Shown here: one piece after another, positions 1-8,090 of the stretch | How the letters are laid out: every line of letters begins with the position of its first letter | Numbering within the stretch: position 1 is the stretch's first letter | Origin: a virus | DNA length: 30,897 nucleotides | Reading direction: 5' to 3' (one strand) | IMG/VR virus record: IMGVR_UViG_3300025138_000203 | Coordinates: 1-30,897 of that record | Notes under the pieces: model-generated | What the model saw: the letters and a program-made list of their open reading frames with translations, nothing else | Told to the model about the DNA's origin: nothing | Database searches by the model: none | Position numbers and translations under genes: made by a program

Positions 1-11
1 ATGGGGTTGAT

Positions 12-209
12 ATGGCCTCTATGGAAGTGAACTTAGACAGAATAGAAAACGATAAGAAGTGGGGCGATGCTCCTTTAAATTCTGATTACACTTTTCCGTT
101 CAGTCATGTTTTTCGTGGGCTAATGCTCCGTTTTCGTACTGAAGAAACTGATGAAGTTAGCGACGTAACTATTATTAGTTTTGCGATTTTGACACACAAG
201 GACAAATGA
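12..209 (+). CDS. Short unknown protein, possibly the 3' end of a longer gene
   Basis: 65 codons from an ATG to a TGA, one base before the tail fibre start. The reading frame stays open to the left edge (codons at 3-11), and there is no clear ribosome binding site before the ATG, so this may be the C-terminal piece of a longer protein cut by the window. The residues are mixed hydrophilic with a short hydrophobic stretch near the end (VTIISFAIL). I recognise no domain. Position and spacing suggest it is co-transcribed with the tail fibre and is probably a small virion or assembly protein; that is inference from context only. Confidence 0.5.
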   Translation: MASMEVNLDRIENDKKWGDAPLNSDYTFPFSHVFRGLMLRFRTEETDEVSDVTIISFAILTHKDK

Positions 210-210
210 T

Positions 211-1752
211 ATGGCTAGGCTCAAGGTACTATACCCTGGAAATCACTCTTCATCAGCAAATATCGGCGCTGATATAGAGAACATAGTAAGGTACGTTAAC
301 GCTTCGGAGTTAGGCGACAACACACTTTCAGAACTGTTATTAAAATTGTTTGATACAGCAGGGACAGTGACGGCAGCAATTGAGCTTCGTAATGATACGA
401 CCCTTGGTTTTCAGTATCGTGTTGGAACCTACACAGACCAAGATGAAGGTTGGATTAACCTAGCTACTGTATCGGCAATAAGGGGTGCGTCTGGCGTTGA
501 TGTGGGAACGATTGGTGCGCCTTTGTTTAGCGGCAGACAAGACTTCACAGCCACTTCTGGTCAGACCGTTTTCAACTTTGGCCACATAGCAACAGATGCT
601 TTGCTTGTTTACATCAACGGCACATTACAAGCGGCAGCAAATATAAGTTCGAATACAACGGCAGGGACGGTTACGTTGTCGTCAGGTGCTACTACTGGCG
701 ATTTAGTAGCAATTTTTAAAGTTCAAAACGCAAATACGTCAGGCTACTCAAGAACTGAAACAACAGCCAACGCAAACCAAGCTGTGTTTCCTTACGTTCA
801 CACAGCAGCTCAGAGTATTATGGTGTATCGAAACGGTGTAATGCAGCGAGAAGGCTCATCGAACGACTATACGACAAACCCAGCGTCATCCACCATTACA
901 TTTACGTCAGCTCTTAGCGCTGGGGATATCATTACATTCTTGCGTGTTGAAGATACCAGCTCAGTAAAAGTCTCTGGCTTGATGACTGAAGATGCGTTTA
1001 CTGACGTAAACGGATTTATACCTTTTACAAAGCTTTCGATATCTGATGCACAAATACCACAAGCTAAAGTTGCTGACCTTGCTACAACGTTAGCGAACAG
1101 GGGCCGTGTTTATGTTTCTGGGTCTACGCCAGCTAGCGCCAACGCTGGGGATATGTGGGTAGATACAGCAGCCAGCCCTAACGTTTTGAAGTTTTACAAC
1201 GGTACAGGTTGGTTGCTGACCAGCCCAGACACAGGTATCCCTGCGTTTACTGTTAACAATGCGCTTCAGTTTCTTCGCGTAAATAGTACAGGTGGCGGCT
1301 TAGAGTTTTCTGACATTGATCTAACTGGTGTCGTACCTAAAACTTACATCGGAGCTGCATCTGGTGTTGCTGGCCTTGACGCTAGTAGCAACATACCTGT
1401 CGCACAGTTACCCCAAATTTTTGCAACACGCTCGTACTTTAAGGCTACGGCTGGCGCAATATCGAACGGTGACATAGTTATCACTCGCGCCTACAAACAA
1501 ACAGTTAGAATTGATGCAATCGCAGCTAAGACATCTGGCGGTACATGCAGTATCCAACTTAAAGTCAACGGCATTCAGCTTTCAGCTAGTGACTTGATCA
1601 CAGTGTCTAGCACTCTTTCTGAGCAGAACCTTGGGGCATCCGTACAAGTCGATGCCACAACTAGCTCAAAAGAAATCGCAATGACCGTTTCATCTTCTAA
1701 CAGCGCACAAGACCTAGAAATTACAATCGCGGCGGTAATATTAAATGTCTGA
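211..1752 (+). CDS. Tail fibre / receptor-binding-like protein
   Basis: 513 aa, rich in Ser, Thr, Ala and Gly with alternating beta-type sequence and almost no Cys, as in trimeric phage fibres. Residues about 111-171 and 182-246 are two copies of a roughly 60-residue module (Q-x-V-F at the front, a V/I-Y-x-N-G turn, and G-D-x-x-x-F at the end) that is common in tail fibres of marine phages. Residues about 295-340 hold another fibre-type module (S-T-P-x-x-x-x-x-G-D-M-W-V-D with a Y-N-G-x-G-W turn). The last 100 residues form a distinct beta-rich C-terminal domain, the likely tip. It likely binds the host surface. The start is one base after the previous stop; its end overlaps the next start by 8 bases. 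Confidence 0.8.
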   Translation: MARLKVLYPGNHSSSANIGADIENIVRYVNASELGDNTLSELLLKLFDTAGTVTAAIELRNDTTLGFQYRVGTYTDQDEGWINLATVSAIRGASGVDVGTIGAPLFSGRQDFTATSGQTVFNFGHIATDALLVYINGTLQAAANISSNTTAGTVTLSSGATTGDLVAIFKVQNANTSGYSRTETTANANQAVFPYVHTAAQSIMVYRNGVMQREGSSNDYTTNPASSTITFTSALSAGDIITFLRVEDTSSVKVSGLMTEDAFTDVNGFIPFTKLSISDAQIPQAKVADLATTLANRGRVYVSGSTPASANAGDMWVDTAASPNVLKFYNGTGWLLTSPDTGIPAFTVNNALQFLRVNSTGGGLEFSDIDLTGVVPKTYIGAASGVAGLDASSNIPVAQLPQIFATRSYFKATAGAISNGDIVITRAYKQTVRIDAIAAKTSGGTCSIQLKVNGIQLSASDLITVSSTLSEQNLGASVQVDATTSSKEIAMTVSSSNSAQDLEITIAAVILNV

Positions 1753-3328
1753 TATGAAGCAGTATGCTCAGCATCTGAGCAGTAAGGGGCGGTACGGAGA
1801 TAGCGAGCTTGTCCACGTAACGCCAGATGAGCTTAGTCTCCTTAAAAATATAGGCGCTGGGACAATCAACCCAGACACAGGGCTGTACGAGTTTTATCAC
1901 ACTGCTGGACACGCTGGAAACGAAGTTACGTTTGACCAAAAGTTTGCAGCAGAGCGTAAAGCGCAAGGCGCTGGTGGATCGTTTGATTTTGAAGGTAAGA
2001 CTTACAACACTGACTACGCTGAAGAAGCTAGCGGTAGCAGCTCTTCACAGAGCCAAGGGCGTGGAACTTTAACGCAAGCGCAGCGCACCGAAAACACAGC
2101 AAATTCATTCCTTGGACTTGATCGTGACGGCGATGGTTCGATGTGGACTAAGACAGACGAATTTGGAACCACGACTAACTGGCTTGGTCAAGAAATGAAT
2201 ATCGTCGAAGGCGTTAACGACGAATATTTCTTTGGGGCATTAGATGTAGACGGTGACGGTAGCTGGCTTACTAGCACTACTTTTAACGACAGGGATAGCG
2301 GTCAGCCAGAAACCAAGCAAAACGACAGCACATGGGGCGAAAGGTTTACAAGTAGAATTACTGGCAAGTCTCCTTTTTCCACAGCGTTAAATGTTGTTGG
2401 CCTCTTGGCAGCTCCTGTTCCTACATTGCTGGCGGCTGGGGTTGGCGCAACTATAGACACTAATAATGACGGCAGCATTATGGACAATATAACTGATGCT
2501 TTTAACCGTCCTTTAACGCCAGATCAGAAAAAGCGTCACGAAGAGTTTGTTGCAAATATGAACAACAACGATGATGACGATAACAGCAATACATATTCTG
2601 AAGTACAAGAAGTTGTACAAGAAACAGAGGCATCCGAAGTTCCCAATGATCTTACTGATCTAAAGTTTACTATTAACGGCAACGGTGAATTACCATTCTT
2701 AGATTATGAATATACAGCAGATGGAACTAATATTTCTAATTCATATGATGGTCAGCCAAAGCCATTTCGTTTAGATTTTGGATCAAACTTTCAAGCATCA
2801 GCATACACAAAAGCAGAGAAGGCTAGAAACGCCGTCATGGAAATGGTGGCTAGGCTCCCTGCCAGTATGCAAGACGAACTGAAAGGCGACATAAGTATTC
2901 GTATGGACAGCTCTAATAACATGAACCTCTATGTTGGCGACCAGAGAAGCGGATATATAGAGGCTAGTTATTCTGGTGACCAAGAAGGATACACGAACCT
3001 GATTGGTGATGTGGAAAGTATGCTCGCGTACACAAACGAGACAGGCGACACCAATTTTAATTCTGGGTATTTAGGCAGAATTACGTCACATGGCAAATAC
3101 AGCGAATATGACGTTGGGCTTCTTCAAGCTGAGCTAACAAATCTTCGGACTGAATTGTCTAATGCTACTCAATCAAACGTTAGAGCTGTTTTGGGCAGAA
3201 AGATCGCTAGCGTTGAGACTGAGTTGCGAAGAAGAAATGGTGAAACATTAGATATGGCAGACAGCATTGCTGGTGTAACTGATGTAATTTCTCAATCTGC
3301 AAGCGAAATGGTTTCGGCTGTTTCATAG
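1745..3328 (+). CDS. Virion-associated protein with EF-hand-like calcium loops
   Basis: 527 aa. Residues about 15-51 carry a motif (GD-x-x-LVH-x-TP, then GAGTINP and TGL-x-EF) that recurs in the 76-aa protein just downstream and resembles motifs near the ends of many phage internal virion proteins. Three EF-hand-type calcium loops are visible: D-R-D-G-D-G-S at 126, D-V-D-G-D-G-S at 167 and D-T-N-N-D-G-S at 238. A hydrophobic segment lies at about 213-237. An acidic Asn/Asp-rich linker at about 275-290 separates this from a C-terminal part with a helical, probably coiled end. The start overlaps the tail fibre stop by 8 bases. The stop codon TAG is also the first three bases of the repeated TAGGGACGACT element. 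The exact role is not known; virion or host-attachment accessory is likely. Confidence 0.6.
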   Translation: MSDMKQYAQHLSSKGRYGDSELVHVTPDELSLLKNIGAGTINPDTGLYEFYHTAGHAGNEVTFDQKFAAERKAQGAGGSFDFEGKTYNTDYAEEASGSSSSQSQGRGTLTQAQRTENTANSFLGLDRDGDGSMWTKTDEFGTTTNWLGQEMNIVEGVNDEYFFGALDVDGDGSWLTSTTFNDRDSGQPETKQNDSTWGERFTSRITGKSPFSTALNVVGLLAAPVPTLLAAGVGATIDTNNDGSIMDNITDAFNRPLTPDQKKRHEEFVANMNNNDDDDNSNTYSEVQEVVQETEASEVPNDLTDLKFTINGNGELPFLDYEYTADGTNISNSYDGQPKPFRLDFGSNFQASAYTKAEKARNAVMEMVARLPASMQDELKGDISIRMDSSNNMNLYVGDQRSGYIEASYSGDQEGYTNLIGDVESMLAYTNETGDTNFNSGYLGRITSHGKYSEYDVGLLQAELTNLRTELSNATQSNVRAVLGRKIASVETELRRRNGETLDMADSIAGVTDVISQSASEMVSAVS

Positions 3329-3344
3329 GGACGACTGAAGCTTA
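3326..3344 (+). promoter_or_regulatory. Repeated TAGGGACGACT element, copy 1 (candidate late phage promoter)
   Basis: TAGGGACGACT at 3326-3336, with TAG being the stop codon of the preceding gene. It opens a 55-base gap and lies 58 bases before the next ATG at 3384, which has GGAG at 3373-3376. The same 11 bases recur at 10565 and 27439. ACGACT resembles the recognition part of T7-family promoters; here it is followed by GAAG, so the initiation region is poorer than at copy 2. Promoter function is inference. Confidence 0.5.
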
Positions 3345-3383
3345 ATAAAAAAGCTAAGGTTAAATTGATAACGGAGTGAATAA

Positions 3384-3614
3384 ATGTCTTTTTCTGATTA
3401 CATCTTTGGCCCAAACACTGGCGTTTCAATGTCTCAACGAGCTGCTGGTAAAACAGATGAGCTGATAAAAACTGGTCGCAAGGGAGATGCTAGCTTGGTA
3501 CATGCCACGCCATTTACCAAGGACATGCTAAAGTCGATGGGTGGTGCTGGTACGATTAATCCCAAGTCTGGCCTTATGGAATTTTACCCAAAGTTTAATG
3601 ACATTAAATACTAA
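3384..3614 (+). CDS. Small virion-associated protein with the GTINP motif
   Basis: 76 aa with a good ribosome binding site (GGAG eight bases before the ATG). Residues about 31-68 (GD-x-x-LVH-x-TP ... GGAGTINP-x-SGL-x-EFY) repeat the motif at the N terminus of the 527-aa protein upstream, so the two genes share a module by duplication or a common assembly partner. The leader carries the first copy of the TAGGGACGACT element, which suggests that this gene starts a late transcript. It overlaps the next gene in a TAATG junction. In my memory of the family this motif is found in phage internal or structural proteins; no enzymatic function is visible. Confidence 0.6.
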   Translation: MSFSDYIFGPNTGVSMSQRAAGKTDELIKTGRKGDASLVHATPFTKDMLKSMGGAGTINPKSGLMEFYPKFNDIKY

Positions 3615-4120
3615 TGAATGAACCTATAACATATAAGCGCGTAAAGGTTTGGGACGATGACCTTGAGCATAGCATTAAAGAGCTTGCTATTTCGTTGCAT
3701 GGTGAGGCCACCACAGATGTTGCATCCCCACTAGACCTTGACCGCCTTATTGAAATTGCAAAGCTATACGTTCCTGACAGCAGAGAACGCGCTTTATTTA
3801 CTGCTGAACGATACGTTCCCGAAGTCAAGGACAGTCTTATCATCGGGGTAATGGCTAGCAAGATTTCGCAAAAGTATTATTCTAAAAACACGTTCGCTGA
3901 AAACATAGTCTGGCTTGTTGACCCAGACGAAAGAAAAACTGCTTTAACTGTGGGCTTTAATCTTCTCCAAATGCTTGTCGATTGGGGAAGAGAGCGCGGT
4001 GTTGACGAAATAAATATCAGCCAAGACAGCGCAATTAATTCTACAAGCTTTAACAAAATGATGGAACATCGCGGTTACAACTTCGTTGGCTGCAACTACC
4101 GTATGGAGCTAAACCAATGA
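3614..4120 (+). CDS. GNAT-fold protein, candidate counterpart of T7 internal virion protein gp13
   Basis: 168 aa with the overall pattern of a GCN5-related N-acetyltransferase: an N-terminal helical region, a central beta strand pair ending in DSLIIGVMASK, then IVWLVDPDERKTALTVG followed by a helix (LLQMLVDWGRERG) and a C-terminal strand around MMEHRGYNFVGCNYRMEL. The acetyl-CoA loop Q/R-x-x-G-x-G/A is not canonical (ERKTALTVG), so catalytic activity is uncertain. T7 gp13, a GNAT-fold core protein, sits directly before gp14-gp15-gp16; here the protein precedes, after one inserted gene, three proteins of rising size, so a virion role is plausible. It starts in a TAATG overlap and ends in an ATGA overlap, suggesting coupled translation. 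Confidence 0.6.
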   Translation: MNEPITYKRVKVWDDDLEHSIKELAISLHGEATTDVASPLDLDRLIEIAKLYVPDSRERALFTAERYVPEVKDSLIIGVMASKISQKYYSKNTFAENIVWLVDPDERKTALTVGFNLLQMLVDWGRERGVDEINISQDSAINSTSFNKMMEHRGYNFVGCNYRMELNQ

Positions 4121-6822
4121 AGAACGATCTTTTCACATTATTTATGCCTTCTTTCTTTGACCGTAGAACTTTTAAAAACGACGATGGCGACGATGGCGGC
4201 GGTGGCGACAATAAAGAGCCAGCCAGTGATGTTAGGACTGAGGCTGATGTTCAAGCGGATATTAACGCCGCTCTTGAAGCAAACAATGGTGTGTTTAATG
4301 ATGAAGTTAATGCTCTTGTTGTCGAGAGAACTGAGTTAAGAGGTGGTGTTGATACATCGAATGACGCTGCAAACGCAACTATGTTTGATGAAATGTACGG
4401 CGATGGAGAAGATGATGAAGATTACACGCCAACTAATACAGAACTAAAAGCAGCTATCACTGCCAGTAACGGCGAAGACAAACGCTCTGACACTTCAAGT
4501 GTAGATTACACAATATCAGGGTCAGGTAAAGACTACGAAGATGCAATAGGTACTGGTGGAACAGACTTGGTTGGCGGCACTGAATTTGTTGGCATACCTG
4601 AAACGATGACAGGCGGCGACAATAATGATGTATTCTATAAAAATGATACGACTGATGCTAGCACAATAAATCCTACAGGCGGCAAAATAACGGCAGTAAA
4701 TCAAACAGGTGATGGCGACGAAGTAGCTAACGCTAGCGCAGGGACAACCGTGACAGGGGCAGGTGACACAACGTTAGAAAGTGGCACAACGTTAGAAAGT
4801 GGCACAAGTTTAACTGACACAACTGGTTTAGATGGCCCATCAGGGTCATCCCAGAACAAATCCCCTGCTATAGTTCAGAACGAACTTACTGCAAAATACT
4901 TAGTAGAAGATTATGGCTGGGAGTTTGACGATAATGGCAACGCTCAGACCACAGACGCTAACGGCACTGTAAGGACATGGAATGTAACAACAGGTGAGAC
5001 TGAGACAATTTCAGCAGCCGAAATTGCTCAGACAGAAGCTTACAGTAAAGCCGCCACTACTGGCGACGACACGTCCCTTTACAGCATGGTAGCTGATGAC
5101 CTAGTAGCAAATGGCGGCGAGGGTAAAACTTGGTCTTATGATAGTGACGGCAATGTAGTTAGCGCAGACGGTACGCAGAAATACGATGTAGCTACAGGAA
5201 CAATGGTTGACGTTAACACTGGCGGCGATGATGAAGTAACTGGCGGCGATGATGAAGTAACTGGCGGCACTGACGTTATTGACAATAAGATTAACAGTGA
5301 CAACTTTAACTTTAACCTTCTTACCGACGAGCAAAGAGTTTACAACTCTCTATCTGCCGAAGACAAAATCAAGGTAGATAACGGCGATATGGTTTGGGAT
5401 GCCTCGTCAAACGGATTTAGACGTACCGACTACAACGAGATGACGGCAGAGCAAACAGCGTATGCACAGTTATCTCCATCAATGAAGCAGGCCATAGATA
5501 ACGGAGAGTATCGCTGGGACGCTAAAGAAGGCTATGTTAAGATAACCTCTAACAACCAAACTGGTGATGGCGATGGTGACAGCACTGGTGGCGATGGTGG
5601 CTTCAGTAAAGAGTTTGGGGGTATAACTTACACAGACGAAGATGCATATAATGCAGCAGTTGCGGCGGCTCAAACTAAAAGCACTGATGACGTTTATACG
5701 TTTGATAGTCAAAACCGCTTGCTTGCTAATGGCGCTCTTTTTAGTGGGATATACGAAGGTAAAACTTACGCCAACGGTAATCTCGTAGGTGGTAACAATA
5801 GCGGCGATGACGCTGTTGCTTTCAGTCAAGAGTTTAACGGTCAGACCTACACAACCCAAGAAGACTATGATGCGGCGGTTGAGGCGGCTATAGCTGCTGG
5901 CACTCATATGCGTGACGACGAAGGTAACGTTATTGAAGTAACGTCGAACCAAGGCGAAGATGGTTATGAAACTATCGAAGGTCTGTTATATAAAGATGGC
6001 GAGCTTTTCACAGGCACAACTTCTGATGGAGATTATATAGACGGCGTTCTCCAAGAAAAAGCAGTTACTTACGACATTGGAGATACAATATCATTTAATG
6101 GCGTTGATTACGTTATTGATGAAAACGGTCAAATATCAATATCTAGTATTGATGCTCTAGGTGAAACAGTAACTACTTTATACACGGTTGCTTCTGATGG
6201 AACGCTTACAGAGGTAGAGAGTACGGAACAACCAATAGACCTTACTGCGTTAACTGCTGAACAAAAAACAGCGTTACTAAAGTCAGTGTTTGGAGAAGAC
6301 TTTGATGTTACTCCTTATATGGATTTAACTGACGATCAAATTAACAATCTTGTATCTGACTTGCTATCAGTAATTAAAAATAGTGACGCTGGTAGCGGCA
6401 CTGACGACGACATTGCTGGCAGCTCAGACGGTGCAAACACAGGTAGCTTACAGTCGCAGATAGACGCTCTTAAACAAACCATAAAAGGTCTTCAAGGAGA
6501 TGGCGGCGATGTAGATGAAATGGACTACGATGGGTTACTTACAAAAATACAAGAGATGTTTTCGTCATACAATCAAGATGGATACGACCCTGCTGCATAC
6601 CTAAACGCATTCGGGTTTGCCATGATGCCTAACGCTGACGGCACGTTAATAAGCACTGGTTCCGACAGTGGGTTGTATTATCGCAAAGCAGTCAAAGACC
6701 GCGACACAGGTGAAATAAGATACATTAACGTTCCAATAAATTCTGCCAGCGTATCTGTTGGCGGTATTAGCGATTATAGAACGGAGCGTAGAACTGGTTT
6801 TGGTTCCACGATTGATATTTAG
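4117..6822 (+). CDS. Large acidic, repeat-rich virion protein of unknown function
   Basis: 901 aa, dominated by Asp, Gly, Asn, Thr and Glu with an extremely acidic start after a short hydrophobic N-terminal stretch (LFTLFMPSFF). It is built from diverged internal repeats: two copies with W-x-x-D-x-x-G-N (about 268-370), two copies of a 40-residue unit with LSxxxKxxxDNGxxxWDA (about 400-480), and two copies of F-x-x-E-F-x-G-x-x-Y-T with DYDAAV/DAYNAAV (about 500-600). Short exact tandem repeats occur in the DNA (18 bp at 4768, 21 bp at 5218). The C terminus (about 810-901) looks folded. It starts within the GNAT stop (ATGA). Gene position between GNAT and gp14-like genes argues for a virion component. 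Function is not recognised. Confidence 0.55.
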   Translation: MKNDLFTLFMPSFFDRRTFKNDDGDDGGGGDNKEPASDVRTEADVQADINAALEANNGVFNDEVNALVVERTELRGGVDTSNDAANATMFDEMYGDGEDDEDYTPTNTELKAAITASNGEDKRSDTSSVDYTISGSGKDYEDAIGTGGTDLVGGTEFVGIPETMTGGDNNDVFYKNDTTDASTINPTGGKITAVNQTGDGDEVANASAGTTVTGAGDTTLESGTTLESGTSLTDTTGLDGPSGSSQNKSPAIVQNELTAKYLVEDYGWEFDDNGNAQTTDANGTVRTWNVTTGETETISAAEIAQTEAYSKAATTGDDTSLYSMVADDLVANGGEGKTWSYDSDGNVVSADGTQKYDVATGTMVDVNTGGDDEVTGGDDEVTGGTDVIDNKINSDNFNFNLLTDEQRVYNSLSAEDKIKVDNGDMVWDASSNGFRRTDYNEMTAEQTAYAQLSPSMKQAIDNGEYRWDAKEGYVKITSNNQTGDGDGDSTGGDGGFSKEFGGITYTDEDAYNAAVAAAQTKSTDDVYTFDSQNRLLANGALFSGIYEGKTYANGNLVGGNNSGDDAVAFSQEFNGQTYTTQEDYDAAVEAAIAAGTHMRDDEGNVIEVTSNQGEDGYETIEGLLYKDGELFTGTTSDGDYIDGVLQEKAVTYDIGDTISFNGVDYVIDENGQISISSIDALGETVTTLYTVASDGTLTEVESTEQPIDLTALTAEQKTALLKSVFGEDFDVTPYMDLTDDQINNLVSDLLSVIKNSDAGSGTDDDIAGSSDGANTGSLQSQIDALKQTIKGLQGDGGDVDEMDYDGLLTKIQEMFSSYNQDGYDPAAYLNAFGFAMMPNADGTLISTGSDSGLYYRKAVKDRDTGEIRYINVPINSASVSVGGISDYRTERRTGFGSTIDI
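4768..4803 (+). repeat. Two exact tandem 18-bp repeats in the acidic protein gene
   Basis: The 18-base unit at 4768-4785 is repeated exactly at 4786-4803. It encodes TLESGT-type repeats and is in frame, so copy number can vary without breaking the gene. Confidence 0.85.
5218..5259 (+). repeat. Two exact tandem 21-bp repeats in the acidic protein gene
   Basis: The 21-base unit at 5218-5238 is repeated exactly at 5239-5259, followed by a partial third copy. It encodes the seven-residue unit T-G-G-D-D-E-V and keeps the frame. Confidence 0.85.
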
Positions 6823-6833
6823 AGGCAGTGTAG

Positions 6834-8090
6834 ATGAGCGACTTAGTAGATGCATTTAAGGACGTAGGTGACCTTTTATCCAGTGGATTAGAAGGCATTG
6901 ACCCATTCATAAAAGTAATGACCCTAGTAGAAGGGTTTAAGTCAGGACAAAGCGCAGACAGTCTGGCTTCCATGAGTGAAGCCCAAATTGCTGCTGCTGT
7001 CGCTGCTGCCGAAAAAGTCAGAAAATTTTACGAAGAGGGCGGCAAGGCAATGTCGTCCAACATGCAAGCGCTGCTAGAAAATTTCGGAAACTTTGGACAG
7101 GTTACGCCCAGCAATCTAAGCACTTTTGTAGAAAAGGTTGCTGAGTGGCGCACTGGTGAGGAAGACGCTGACAAAGCTGATTATGATGATACACTAGGTA
7201 GTACAAAAACTGCTGTGTCTGAAGAGACATCTTCTGACGAGGGAATGTTTACCGACACTGAAGGTACGTTTCGATCATTTGCAGAAGTGCTGCTTGGTCA
7301 AAGCGATGATCTGTATCAAGGACGCGATGCAAGAGCAAAAGCAGATGCGCCTTCAACATTTGATATGGCAAGAGACTTTGACAACATTGCAGCCAAGTTT
7401 ACTAACGTCAGAATGCAAAACGCAAAAAGAGCAATAGACAACGCTTATGGAAATGCGCTTGCATCTATCCCTGCTGGGTTTGAAAATTCTACAATGCGTG
7501 TGGCTATGGAAACATCAATGGCTGACCTTGCAGCCCAACAGCAGAACCAAGCTATTCTTGACGGCATAACAGATGCACAGGGATACATTAGCGGATTGCA
7601 GACTGCTACATCAAACGAGCAGAATATGACCAACGCTGAAAGAAACATGGCTAGTGGCCTTACAACGGCTGGTCTTAACTATGCAACTGGCAGCTTGGGT
7701 AACTCAATCGCTGGTGGAACTTACGGTCAGGGATATGCAAATGCTTACAATGATATTGAAGGGTACAACCTTGACTATCAAAGCAGATTAGCAAACTCTC
7801 CGTTTAATTATTTAGCAAATTTAGATGCTTTGACTACAGGAACATCTTTAGCTGACTACACTAGCGGCGTTAATCTTATGAGCAACAATGCTAACTTAGC
7901 ATCTGGGTATGTAGATACAGTTGCCAACCAAGTTACAAAGCCATACTCATACGCCGCTACTGGCAATGCTAACAGTACAACAGCTTTAAATAACGCAGCC
8001 AACAATGCAGCTAGCCTTGCTGAACTTTATGGCAATCAAGCATCCAGTAACTTTTACTCTACTGGATACGGCGACGAGGAAAAACTATAA
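6834..8090 (+). CDS. Putative internal virion protein (gp14-like position)
   Basis: 418 aa with a hydrophobic/amphipathic N terminus (DLVDAFKDVGDLLSSGLEGI), an Ala-rich helix around residues 50-65, an acidic linker near 105-150, a helical middle, and a C-terminal half rich in Ala, Asn, Gly, Ser and Tyr. No enzyme motif is visible. It follows the acidic protein by 11 bases and overlaps the next gene in a TAATG junction. Small-medium size, helical character, and location directly before an 825-aa and a 3311-aa helical protein match the T7 core protein order 14-15-16, but I see no direct sequence signature of gp14, so the assignment rests on synteny. Confidence 0.55.
   Translation: MSDLVDAFKDVGDLLSSGLEGIDPFIKVMTLVEGFKSGQSADSLASMSEAQIAAAVAAAEKVRKFYEEGGKAMSSNMQALLENFGNFGQVTPSNLSTFVEKVAEWRTGEEDADKADYDDTLGSTKTAVSEETSSDEGMFTDTEGTFRSFAEVLLGQSDDLYQGRDARAKADAPSTFDMARDFDNIAAKFTNVRMQNAKRAIDNAYGNALASIPAGFENSTMRVAMETSMADLAAQQQNQAILDGITDAQGYISGLQTATSNEQNMTNAERNMASGLTTAGLNYATGSLGNSIAGGTYGQGYANAYNDIEGYNLDYQSRLANSPFNYLANLDALTTGTSLADYTSGVNLMSNNANLASGYVDTVANQVTKPYSYAATGNANSTTALNNAANNAASLAELYGNQASSNFYSTGYGDEEKL

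Noticed and set aside
3326-3375. Programmed stop-codon readthrough at TAG GGA CGA CT
   Set aside because: Extensions reach stops soon or enter other genes and share no amino acid sequence beyond the motif, so a DNA or RNA signal is more likely.
5479-5952. 157-codon minus-strand frame inside the acidic protein gene
   Set aside because: Shadow of the repetitive coding strand; no start signal, and the opposite frame has clear repeats and context.
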